Shown one piece after another: positions 8,431 through 16,288 of a stretch of DNA of 64,000 nucleotides (positions within the stretch are counted from its first letter, which is position 1; the number at the start of each line of letters is the position of its first letter). Source of the DNA: CAZBNB01 sp964493245 (GTDB lineage Bacteria > Pseudomonadota > Gammaproteobacteria > Legionellales > Legionellaceae); contig CAZBNB010000014.1 of NCBI GenBank assembly GCA_964493245.1, positions 1 to 64,000 of the forward strand, read 5' to 3'. A program made the position numbers and the translations under genes. Under the pieces are notes generated by a model, which worked only from the letters and a program-made list of their open reading frames with translations, did not search any database and was not told where the DNA came from.

Positions 8431-9206
8431 TAACTTATCCATCATTTGATCCAGTGATTGTTGCACTGGGTCCGGTAGAAGTGCATTGGTATGGCATGAT
8501 GTATTTATTGGGTTTTTTAGGTGCGTGGTGGCTTGCTAAATGGCGTACTCGACATTATCACTTAGGCTGGACGGCGGAAGATATTGGTGATGTGTTGTTT
8601 TATGCTGCTTTGGGCGTCATTATTGGCGGGCGCGTTGGTTATATTTTGATTTACGATCCGCTGAGTGTATTGGTTGATCCGCTTCGTGTGTTTCGTATTT
8701 GGGAAGGCGGCATGTCGTTTCATGGCGGATTATTAGGGGTTATTATCGCTATGTACTTATTTGCTAAACGCGTAAGACGTCCTTTCTGGCAGGTGACGGA
8801 TTTTTTAGTTCCTTTAGCGCCATTAGGCTTGGGTTTAGGGCGCTTGGGTAACTTTATTAATGGTGAGCTGTGGGGGCGCGTTAGCGATGTACCATGGGCG
8901 ATGGTTTTCCCCCGCGCGGATAATTTCCCCAGACATCCTTCGCAACTGTATGAAATGGGGTTAGAAGGCGGATTGCTGTTTGCCTTTGTGTGGTGGTATG
9001 CCAGACGTCCACGTCCCAACGGCACTGTATCAGCAGTGTTTTTAGTCGGATACGCTTTATGCCGTTTTATTGTGGAGTTTTTTAGACAACCTGATGTAGA
9101 ATTGGGCTTTGTTGCCTTTGGTTGGCTGACGATGGGGCAAGTGCTGTCCATCTTAATGTGTTTAGTCGGATTGATGCTCTATGTTTGGGCGCGGAGAAAA
9201 GCATGA
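8427..9206 (+). CDS. lgt: Prolipoprotein diacylglyceryl transferase
   Basis: Lgt is an inner-membrane enzyme that attaches diacylglycerol from phosphatidylglycerol to the lipobox cysteine of prolipoproteins. This 259-residue protein has seven hydrophobic segments and the Lgt signature GRLGNFINGELWGR near residues 138-151. The periplasmic essential region HGGLLG follows GGMSFHGG. It overlaps ptsP upstream (ATGA) and thyA downstream (ATGA), so all three are translationally coupled. Likely clients in this window include the LpoA and DolP lipoproteins. Confidence 0.97.
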   Translation: MITYPSFDPVIVALGPVEVHWYGMMYLLGFLGAWWLAKWRTRHYHLGWTAEDIGDVLFYAALGVIIGGRVGYILIYDPLSVLVDPLRVFRIWEGGMSFHGGLLGVIIAMYLFAKRVRRPFWQVTDFLVPLAPLGLGLGRLGNFINGELWGRVSDVPWAMVFPRADNFPRHPSQLYEMGLEGGLLFAFVWWYARRPRPNGTVSAVFLVGYALCRFIVEFFRQPDVELGFVAFGWLTMGQVLSILMCLVGLMLYVWARRKA

Positions 9207-9997
9207 AAACTTATTTGCAATTGTTGTCACATATCTTAGCGCACGGTGAAACCAAGAACGACCGCACCGGTGTTGGCACGCGCTCTGTTTTTGGTTATCA
9301 AATGCGCTTTAATTTGGCCGATTCTTTTCCTTTGTTAACCACAAAAAAACTACATTTACGCAGTATTATTCATGAGCTCATTTGGTTTCTGCGTGGTGAT
9401 ACGAATATCGCTTATTTAAATGCCAATGGCGTGACGATTTGGGATGAATGGGCTGATCACAATGGTGACTTAGGTCCCGTTTATGGTAAGCAATGGCGCA
9501 GTTGGCCAACGCCCAATGGCGGACAGATTGATCAGCTGAGTGATGTGGTTCAACGTATTCAGCAAGATCCTGATTCTAGACGGTTGATTGTGTGCTCATG
9601 GAATGTCGCAGAATTGGATAAAATGGCATTAGCACCTTGCCATGCCTTGTTTCAATTTTATGTTGCGAATGGTCGTTTATCGTGTCAATTATACCAGCGC
9701 TCAGCCGATGTGTTTTTGGGTGTACCGTTTAATATTGCCTCTTACGCGTTGTTAACACATATGATTGCGCAACAATGTGATTTACAAGTGGGTGAGTTTA
9801 TTTGGACGGGGGGTGATTGTCATTTGTATTTAAACCACCTAGAGCAAGCGCAATTACAGCTACAACGAGAGCCACTATCACCACCACAATTAAACATCAA
9901 ATGTCATCGCGCCTCTCTTTTTGATTATCAGTATGAGGATTTTGAGATTGTGGATTATCAATCTCATGCGGCGATTAAGGCTCCGATCGCGGTGTAG
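9203..9997 (+). CDS. thyA: Thymidylate synthase
   Basis: ThyA methylates dUMP to dTMP with methylene-tetrahydrofolate. The start MKTYLQLLSHILAHGE at 9203 overlaps the lgt stop and matches the family start, giving 264 residues as in E. coli; an in-frame extension to 9122 lies wholly inside lgt and is not used. The catalytic cysteine is in LAPCHALFQFY, and the dUMP-binding signature QLYQRSADVFLGVPFNIASYALLTH and the C-terminal IKAPIAV are intact. The 233-base gap to the kinase gene shows no other gene. Confidence 0.97.
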   Translation: MKTYLQLLSHILAHGETKNDRTGVGTRSVFGYQMRFNLADSFPLLTTKKLHLRSIIHELIWFLRGDTNIAYLNANGVTIWDEWADHNGDLGPVYGKQWRSWPTPNGGQIDQLSDVVQRIQQDPDSRRLIVCSWNVAELDKMALAPCHALFQFYVANGRLSCQLYQRSADVFLGVPFNIASYALLTHMIAQQCDLQVGEFIWTGGDCHLYLNHLEQAQLQLQREPLSPPQLNIKCHRASLFDYQYEDFEIVDYQSHAAIKAPIAV

Positions 9998-10230
9998 AAA
10001 AGGTCCATGCTTATCAGATTAGAGACTGTTTGCCTCACTTTATACAGCTATCAATCCGACTGAATTGGTTAAATTTAAGCTTTAGTTTATTAAAATAGAG
10101 CTACTCATGCCTTTTTTCAAAGTTTATGCAAGAAAATGCCTTTTTAACTGCGCTTTAATGTGACAATTTGTTTTTTTGGTGTTATATTTGGGCTTCTGAT
10201 TTTCACAAATTTTTGAACAAAAGGTTGATA

Positions 10231-11256
10231 ATGCAAGATTCTGTAGAACCATTTGAGAAAGCCCTAAAAAACAAAACCCCTATAGATGAATACCTCTTTT
10301 CGAGTAGAAATCATGTATTTACTCTGACGTGGCGTGGAGAAAAGATAGCCGTTAAAATACCGATAACACCAGAAGGTGAGCAACAGTTGAGTAACGAAAT
10401 TGATATACTCAAAGAGTTGTCGCACCCCAATATTGTTGGTTTTCGTGTCGATGCCAAAGAAAAAAAAGTGCTGGGTATGGAGTTTTTAGATGATCATGAT
10501 TTAGGTAACGTATTCAATTATCCTCAGACTTATAATTTATCAAGTGATGATCGGAAATATATACTCCATGGTGTTGCATCGGCATTTGATTATTTACACA
10601 AGAGAAGAATCGTTTTTAATGATGTCAAACCAGAAAATATTCTTTTGGGTGGTTGGCGTAATAGGCGAGATATAAAAGTTAAAGTGGCTGATTTTGGTTT
10701 GTCGTTTAAATTAGAGCTCAATGAAACAAAACGAGTATTTGATAGATTGCGAGGATCAGCAGAATATTTGTCACCGGAAATGCTAACTAAGCGAGAAGGC
10801 TCAATGGCGGGTGATGTATACGGATACGGTTGTGTTGCTTATGAGTTGCTGAAGGGTGTCCAAGTTTTTTCAGGTACTTTCTTAGAAGAACGTGAATTTC
10901 AAAATACACATGGGAGCACCTTATCAGAAGAGGAGCTTCGTGCCGAGCTAGCATCGATACACATCCAGCGTGTGTATCGTGCTGTTTTTTCTGGTCTTCG
11001 TGCGCCGTTCGCTTATGGTGTCGATGGGCCTGCCGATTTGATATATAGCGATCGTATGCCAGAAATCCCTTTGGAGGATGAAGCTCAGCGTTTGATACGC
11101 TCTTGTTGGGCTAATACACCAGAATTACGACCTTCATTTAAAGCGGTATTAGCACATGGATTTTTTGGCTCGTTTTGTACATTAAACCTAGAGTCAGTGG
11201 GTGATGAGGAAGATAACTTAGCCACACAGGTTGCAAACACGAAGCTTGAGATATGA
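10231..11256 (+). CDS. Eukaryotic-like serine/threonine protein kinase
   Basis: This 341-residue protein is almost entirely a protein-kinase domain. ATG 10231 is preceded by AAAGG at 6 bases and is preferred to an upstream in-frame start at 10168. Visible elements are the ATP-anchoring lysine K42 in AVKI, the helix-C glutamate E56, the catalytic loop FNDVKPENIL with D131, K133 and N136, DFG at 154-156, and a SPE motif. The usual HRD is FND, and the glycine-rich loop is hard to see, so it diverges from standard bacterial PknB-type kinases and looks more like eukaryotic or Legionella effector kinases. There is no transmembrane or PASTA segment, so it is soluble. It stands alone between thyA and rpmH. 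It could be an injected effector or an internal regulator; the target is unknown. Confidence 0.85.
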   Translation: MQDSVEPFEKALKNKTPIDEYLFSSRNHVFTLTWRGEKIAVKIPITPEGEQQLSNEIDILKELSHPNIVGFRVDAKEKKVLGMEFLDDHDLGNVFNYPQTYNLSSDDRKYILHGVASAFDYLHKRRIVFNDVKPENILLGGWRNRRDIKVKVADFGLSFKLELNETKRVFDRLRGSAEYLSPEMLTKREGSMAGDVYGYGCVAYELLKGVQVFSGTFLEEREFQNTHGSTLSEEELRAELASIHIQRVYRAVFSGLRAPFAYGVDGPADLIYSDRMPEIPLEDEAQRLIRSCWANTPELRPSFKAVLAHGFFGSFCTLNLESVGDEEDNLATQVANTKLEI

Positions 11257-11307
11257 TTTTTCTCTGAAATAGTCGGCCTAAAGCGTTCAGATGTCACTGT
11301 TATAAAA

Positions 11308-11336
11308 TTGACAGCGGGCGGAAAATTTTTTATCAT
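11308..11336 (+). promoter_or_regulatory. Sigma-70 promoter for rpmH-rnpA-yidD-yidC
   Basis: TTGACA at 11308-11313 is separated by 17 bases from TATCAT at 11331-11336, about 34 bases before the rpmH start. This is a near-consensus promoter in the expected place for the highly expressed ribosomal-protein operon. Confidence 0.75.
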
Positions 11337-11369
11337 GGCTGCCTTACAAAAATCGATGATAGGTTTAAC

Positions 11370-11504
11370 ATGAAACGTACATTCCAACCCAGTAATTTAA
11401 AACGTAAGCGTGATCATGGCTTTCGTGCTCGTATGGCAACGCGTGGTGGCCGTTTGGTTCTGAAGCGTAGACGTGCAAAAGGCCGGAAACAATTGACAGC
11501 CTAA
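11370..11504 (+). CDS. rpmH: 50S ribosomal protein L34
   Basis: This 44-residue, very basic protein starts MKRTFQPSNLKRKRDHGFRA and ends GRKQLTA, which is the canonical L34 sequence. L34 binds 23S rRNA in the large subunit. It is the first gene of the conserved rpmH-rnpA-yidD-yidC-mnmE row, with rnpA starting at the base after its stop. It follows a strong promoter at 11308. Confidence 0.98.
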   Translation: MKRTFQPSNLKRKRDHGFRARMATRGGRLVLKRRRAKGRKQLTA

Positions 11505-11864
11505 GTGAACCATCATTTTGACAAATCACGTCGGTTGCTAACAAAAACTGATTATGCGCACGTTTTTCAAGATGCGCGCAAATGGGTGACACCGTGCTTT
11601 ATTGTATTGTACCGTGATAACAGTCTTGGCCATGCCAGATTGGGACTGGCGTTATCTAAGCGTGTGATAGCCAAAGCGCATGATAGAAATCGCGTAAAGC
11701 GACTTCTGCGCGAAGCGTTTCGTACAACAGATTGTTTGCCAGCAGTGGATATGGTGGTGCTGGCAAAATCAGATGTTCTCAAAACCGAAAACACCGCGTT
11801 AACTCAACAGTTAAGGCAAGCGTGGAGTAAGTTATGGCAGAAGCATGGTATGCACGCGGTTTAA
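11505..11864 (+). CDS. rnpA: Ribonuclease P protein component
   Basis: This is the 119-residue protein subunit of RNase P, which helps the M1 RNA remove tRNA 5' leaders. It starts with GTG immediately after rpmH. The family signature is in KRVIAKAHDRNRVKRLLREAFR, containing the RNR motif. The end overlaps the yidD start by 31 bases, an overlap common in this operon. No rnpB RNA gene was seen in the window. Confidence 0.96.
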   Translation: MNHHFDKSRRLLTKTDYAHVFQDARKWVTPCFIVLYRDNSLGHARLGLALSKRVIAKAHDRNRVKRLLREAFRTTDCLPAVDMVVLAKSDVLKTENTALTQQLRQAWSKLWQKHGMHAV

Positions 11865-12070
11865 AAAGAGCGCTGGCTGCGCTCATTCGCTTTTATCAAT
11901 GTTTTCTCAAGCCATCTCTTTCACCGTGCTGTCGTTTTCATCCCAGTTGTTCGGCTTATGCTTTAGAAGCGTTGAAAACACATCGTTTAGGAAAGGGTGT
12001 CTGGTTGATTTTGAAGCGATTGATGCGTTGTCAACCCTTGGCTAAAGGTGGTGTCGATCCTGTACCGTGA
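11834..12070 (+). CDS. yidD: Membrane protein insertion efficiency factor YidD
   Basis: This 78-residue protein has the conserved core FYQCFLKPSLSPCCRFHPSCSAYALEAL with three cysteines, followed by GVDPVP. YidD is an amphipathic inner-membrane-associated protein that assists insertion by YidC. It lies between rnpA and yidC as in E. coli. The overlap with rnpA suggests translational coupling. Confidence 0.96.
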   Translation: MAEAWYARGLKRALAALIRFYQCFLKPSLSPCCRFHPSCSAYALEALKTHRLGKGVWLILKRLMRCQPLAKGGVDPVP

Positions 12071-12097
12071 ATTTAGATTTTTATTGAGAGAAAATTA

Positions 12098-13771
12098 ATG
12101 GATATCCGACGTGTAGTGCTTTATGGTGCTTTGGCTTTCGTCATTTTTTCGTTGTGGACAGAATGGCAAAAAGATTACCCCCCTGTTTCGCAGCAAACCC
12201 ATGTTGCCAATGAAGCACCTGCGCAAGAGGCGGCGATGCTGCCCTCAATGGTCAGAGCCACTGACCAAGAGTCTACCGCGACACCGACTCAAAGTGCTGA
12301 TTCAAGCTCTGCTACCGCGGCCAAGCGCGTTCGGGTAAATACCGATGTGTTGAATTTAGATATCGATTTACAGCAAGGTGATATTGTTAATGCTGACTTA
12401 AGACAATATCCACAAAGCAGTGAAAATAAAAATAAATCGTTTGCCTTGTTGCAAGACATCCCGGGCCGCCAATATGTGGCCAACAGCAGTCTGTTTGTCG
12501 TCAATAATCAAACCACACAAACCTTAGATGCACCATTAACTGCGGACGAAACAGAGTATAACTTAGCGCCTACAGCAGATGAGCTCGTGGTGACTTTGTC
12601 TGGGCAAACCAGTCAAGGTTTAAAAATCCAAAAGATATTCACCTTTAAGCGTGGCAGTTACGCTATTGATATGCAATACAAGATAGCTAACCAAACCGAC
12701 ACCGCTTGGCAAGGGTATCTCAATACACAATTGCTAAGAGGCTCGCCAACAGAAGATAAAAGCAGTGTTTTCCATATGGGTTCGTTCACCGGAGCGTCTT
12801 ACTCCGTGCCTGGACAGCATCGTTATAAAAAACTGTCTTTTAAAGATATGACCAAATCCAACCTGGATGTGGATGCCAATGGTGGCTGGATTGCGATGCA
12901 ACAACACTACTTTTTAACCGCATGGATACCACCAGTACAAGAAAATAACCGGTACTATACCCGTTATGTCAATAATGATTACACCATTGGCTATGTTAGC
13001 CCTGCCATTGTGGTTGCACCACAAACAGAAAAAACCGTGAATACGCGTCTTTATTTAGGGCCGGAGCTCACCGACGTGTTAAAAGCCATCGCGCCCGGAT
13101 TAGATTTAACCGTTGATTATGGTTGGTTATGGTTTATTTCTCAATTGTTGTTTTCTTTGTTAAAAACTATCTATACCTTTGTGGGTAATTGGGGTTGGGC
13201 GATTGTTTTGGTAACGGTATTGATTAAGCTCGCTTTTTTCCAACTGTCTGCTAAGAGCTATAAATCCATGGCTGGGATGCGAAGATTGCAGCCTAAACTG
13301 CAAGCGCTGCGTGAACGTTATGGTGATGATAAAGCCAAAATGAGCCAAGCGACGATGGAGCTTTATCGTCAAGAAAAAATCAATCCATTGGGTGGATGCT
13401 TACCCATTTTGGTGCAAATCCCGGTATTCATCGCCTTATATTGGGTTTTGGTTGAAAGTGTGCAATTACGCCAAGCGCCGTTTATTTTTTGGATCACGGA
13501 TTTATCCGCAGCTGACCCATATCATGTTCTACCGATTATCATGGGCGTCACGATGTTGATTCAACAAAAATTGAACCCTGCTCCGCCGGATCCCATGCAA
13601 GCGAAAATCATGATGTTTTTACCCGTGGCTTTTACCTTGTTGTTTATGAACTTCCCCGCTGGATTGGTGTTGTACTGGACGGTGAATAACAGTTTGTCTA
13701 TTTTGCAACAGTGGTATATCACCCGTAAGTTCGGTGATAAGCCGGCGCCACGTTTGGCTGCTGCCAAATAA
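12098..13771 (+). CDS. yidC: Membrane protein insertase YidC
   Basis: This 557-residue insertase has the gammaproteobacterial layout. One N-terminal membrane anchor (about 5-22) is followed by a Ser/Thr/Ala-rich linker, a large periplasmic domain (about 75-340) and a C-terminal core of five membrane segments. The core includes GWAIVLVTVLIKLAFFQLS, NPLGGCLPILVQIPVFIALYW and a last segment near FPAGLVLYWTVNN. It inserts membrane proteins alone or with SecYEG. The stop codon abuts the GTG of mnmE, so the two are coupled. Confidence 0.97.
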   Translation: MDIRRVVLYGALAFVIFSLWTEWQKDYPPVSQQTHVANEAPAQEAAMLPSMVRATDQESTATPTQSADSSSATAAKRVRVNTDVLNLDIDLQQGDIVNADLRQYPQSSENKNKSFALLQDIPGRQYVANSSLFVVNNQTTQTLDAPLTADETEYNLAPTADELVVTLSGQTSQGLKIQKIFTFKRGSYAIDMQYKIANQTDTAWQGYLNTQLLRGSPTEDKSSVFHMGSFTGASYSVPGQHRYKKLSFKDMTKSNLDVDANGGWIAMQQHYFLTAWIPPVQENNRYYTRYVNNDYTIGYVSPAIVVAPQTEKTVNTRLYLGPELTDVLKAIAPGLDLTVDYGWLWFISQLLFSLLKTIYTFVGNWGWAIVLVTVLIKLAFFQLSAKSYKSMAGMRRLQPKLQALRERYGDDKAKMSQATMELYRQEKINPLGGCLPILVQIPVFIALYWVLVESVQLRQAPFIFWITDLSAADPYHVLPIIMGVTMLIQQKLNPAPPDPMQAKIMMFLPVAFTLLFMNFPAGLVLYWTVNNSLSILQQWYITRKFGDKPAPRLAAAK

Positions 13772-15124
13772 GTGGAAACCATTGTTGCCGTTGCGACGCC
13801 GCCGGGGTATGGTGGCGTCGGTGTGGTGCGTGTCTCAGGGCCAGATGCGTATCAGATTGGTCTCGATGTGACCGCTCGAAAAACCTTAACGCCAAGACAC
13901 GCACAATACGCCTATTTTTATAATCAACAACAGCAAATCCTTGATCAGGGATTGGTCCTGTACTTTAATGCCCCGCATTCTTTTACGGGTGAAGACGTGA
14001 TTGAGTTTCAAGGTCATGGCTCACCCGTTGTCTTAGATCAATTAATTCAAGATATTGTGAGTCGCGGCGCACGGGTCGCACGGCCTGGGGAGTTCAGTGA
14101 GCGCGCTTTTTTAAATGATAAGATGGATTTAACGCAAGCCGAGGCAATCGCTGATTTAATCCATGCACATTCCGTCACAGCCGCACGAATGGCCATGCGC
14201 TCTTTGCAGGGCGAGTTTTCAACGCGGATTGCTACTTTCAATGAAGCGCTGATTAAGCTTCGTATGTACGTTGAAGCGGCGATGGATTTTCCTGAAGAAG
14301 AAATTGATTTTTTAAGCGATGGACACATTGCTGCTACATTACAAACCTTAATTCAACACCTCTATGATATTCGTGCGGCCGCAAGCCAAGGCGTGATGAT
14401 GCGTGAAGGGCTATCGGTTGTCATCGTTGGCCCGCCTAATGCCGGCAAATCGACGCTCATTAACTATTTGGCACAAAGAGATGTGGCGATTGTTACGGAC
14501 ATTCCGGGTACCACACGTGATGTGATGCGCGAACATATTTTGATTGATGACCTGCCTTTGCATGTGATTGATACAGCGGGTTTGCGCGAGACTGAGGACG
14601 TGATTGAGCGCGAAGGCATCAAGCGTGCATGGCATGCGGCTAAGCAAGCCGATGCCGTGCTGTTGGTTTTCGACGGCAGTATTGAAAACACAGAGGAAAC
14701 CTATCTAGCACAACTCAAAGCTACCCTCAGTGAGACAGTTCCGATTGTGATCGTCAGGAATAAGGCGGATAAAGGCGCGAATATCGCTACTCAATCGTCA
14801 TCGTATTCGGATGTTGCGCCACACGTATCCTTATCCGCCAAAACCGGCCAAGGTTTAGATGCGCTCAAAATGGTGTTGAAAAACTTAGTAGGTTATCAAA
14901 CAACAGAAGGGCAATTTCTTGCACGTCGCCGCCATTTGCAAGCCTTAGATAAAGCGCAGACATTACTGTTAACCGGTCAATCACAGCTGACGTCACACCG
15001 TGCAGGAGAGCTTTTGGCCGAGGATTTGCGTCTAGCACACCAAACGTTGTGTGAAATTACGGGTGAGTTTACTTCGGACGATTTACTTGGACATATTTTT
15101 TCAAGTTTTTGTATTGGGAAATAA
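13772..15124 (+). CDS. mnmE: tRNA uridine-5-carboxymethylaminomethyl modification GTPase MnmE
   Basis: MnmE works with MnmG to add the cmnm5 group to U34 of certain tRNAs. This 450-residue protein has the N-terminal tetrahydrofolate-binding domain (TIVAVATPPGYGGVGVVRVSG), a helical domain, an inserted G domain with the P-loop at 220-227 (GPPNAGKS) and DTAGLRETEDVIE, and the C-terminal CIGK with the catalytic cysteine at 447. It starts with GTG directly at the end of yidC. Its partner mnmG lies about 10.5 kb downstream instead of nearby. Confidence 0.97.
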   Translation: METIVAVATPPGYGGVGVVRVSGPDAYQIGLDVTARKTLTPRHAQYAYFYNQQQQILDQGLVLYFNAPHSFTGEDVIEFQGHGSPVVLDQLIQDIVSRGARVARPGEFSERAFLNDKMDLTQAEAIADLIHAHSVTAARMAMRSLQGEFSTRIATFNEALIKLRMYVEAAMDFPEEEIDFLSDGHIAATLQTLIQHLYDIRAAASQGVMMREGLSVVIVGPPNAGKSTLINYLAQRDVAIVTDIPGTTRDVMREHILIDDLPLHVIDTAGLRETEDVIEREGIKRAWHAAKQADAVLLVFDGSIENTEETYLAQLKATLSETVPIVIVRNKADKGANIATQSSSYSDVAPHVSLSAKTGQGLDALKMVLKNLVGYQTTEGQFLARRRHLQALDKAQTLLLTGQSQLTSHRAGELLAEDLRLAHQTLCEITGEFTSDDLLGHIFSSFCIGK

Positions 15125-15127
15125 GCG

Positions 15128-16129
15128 CTAAATTCCGCCGTAAGCATTTTTTCCTGAACGATCAATCGCCTCAACTTTGGAGACATCATGATTGTTTTCT
15201 ATGCAACTCCCATTCTCTGACGATGATGTCTGCGCGATTTCTGTTATCTTTGTATATTCTGACTGTATTGCTTCTTGATAACTTTTCACTTGAGAATCTA
15301 ATTGATTGATACAAGTCCTCAATTTATTAACTTGCTTGGAAATAAGATCAACTGGGCCTTTTGAATTAAGTGGAGTTTTCTCGCAAATCGCATCAATCGA
15401 AAGCCCCGCTTGTGTTGCTTTATCGCTATCAGCAATAAGCCTTATTTTTTCTTTATTTTGATGAAAGGTTTCATTATTGTTTGCTTTTTCTTGCCCCAAA
15501 TCTTGATTTTCCTTTAAGAGGGCAGTCGATCTGGTGGAGAAATGAGAAGTACGAGCCCAAGAGGCGCATGCTATTACACCTAAACCGACTGTGAGGCCAA
15601 TGACTACTATTGGAATACTGTGTGGTAATGTCATTAGTATCAAGACAATCAGAGCTAATGTGATGGTTGAAGACAAAACGCCGCTTATTGCCCAATTTGT
15701 TTTAGCTTTTGAAGCTTTTTTAATTTGCTCTTTATTTTCTTCTATTTCCTGTCCCGTGTCAGAGTTTTTTTTGCTCAATTCGGATATATTTTCGTTAATT
15801 TTTTCTAGTTGACTCATGATATCTTGGTCGTTCATATATCGTTGAGTCAAGTCAATCATCTTCTTTAACGCCTCTTTTTCTTCTATTGACAGCGTCGTCT
15901 TCTCCAGCTCGCTTTGTAATTGATTTAGAAAAGTCAGATAAATATCATTTTCTTCTAAATCGTCGCAAACACTTGCCATAATTAGCTTGTTATCGACGAT
16001 AAAGGTTTCTATTTTTTCTTCTCTTAATATCAATTTGGACAAACGCAAAGCCAAATCGTTTGGCTCAGCTAGAATAGATGTAATCGCTGTCGATACACCA
16101 TTTTTTATGAGGTCGATTGGGGCGTTCAT
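15128..16129 (-). CDS. Unrecognised coiled-coil membrane protein (333 aa)
   Basis: I do not recognise a family. The protein has a charged helical N-terminal half (1-140, with a likely coiled coil at about 100-140), a hairpin of two membrane segments (about 146-168 and 171-190), and a second polar, probably coiled-coil half ending in SGKNAYGGI. There is no signal peptide or lipobox. The gene is convergent with mnmE and ends 3 bases from its stop. It diverges from the large membrane protein at 16289. The coil-hairpin-coil layout is common in secreted effectors and in phage or T6SS accessory proteins, so effector status is only a suggestion. Confidence 0.6.
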   Translation of the reverse strand: MNAPIDLIKNGVSTAITSILAEPNDLALRLSKLILREEKIETFIVDNKLIMASVCDDLEENDIYLTFLNQLQSELEKTTLSIEEKEALKKMIDLTQRYMNDQDIMSQLEKINENISELSKKNSDTGQEIEENKEQIKKASKAKTNWAISGVLSSTITLALIVLILMTLPHSIPIVVIGLTVGLGVIACASWARTSHFSTRSTALLKENQDLGQEKANNNETFHQNKEKIRLIADSDKATQAGLSIDAICEKTPLNSKGPVDLISKQVNKLRTCINQLDSQVKSYQEAIQSEYTKITEIAQTSSSENGSCIENNHDVSKVEAIDRSGKNAYGGI

Positions 16130-16211
16130 TATGCCTGCCTAAAAATAAACTGATATTTAGATTATAGCTTATTTTATTCGATACAAATCCCAGTCGGTTT
16201 TGCTCAAATTA

Positions 16212-16240
16212 TTGTCTCTAAATTCAAATTATGGTATAAT
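16212..16240 (+). promoter_or_regulatory. Sigma-70 promoter of the 674-residue membrane protein gene
   Basis: TTGTCT at 16212-16217 and a perfect TATAAT at 16235-16240 are separated by 17 bases. The predicted transcript start falls inside the triple TAGAACTAG repeat that follows, about 40 bases ahead of the ATG. Confidence 0.7.
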
Positions 16241-16242
16241 TT

Positions 16243-16269
16243 TAGAACTAGTAGAACTAGTAGAACTAG
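16243..16269 (+). repeat. Three perfect tandem copies of TAGAACTAG
   Basis: The 9-base unit TAGAACTAG is repeated three times without a gap immediately after the -10 box. Each junction forms CTAGTAG. Its position over the predicted transcription start suggests either a regulator site or a slippage-prone tract that varies in copy number. Confidence 0.9.
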
Positions 16270-16288
16270 CAGTACTTAGGGGGATGTT

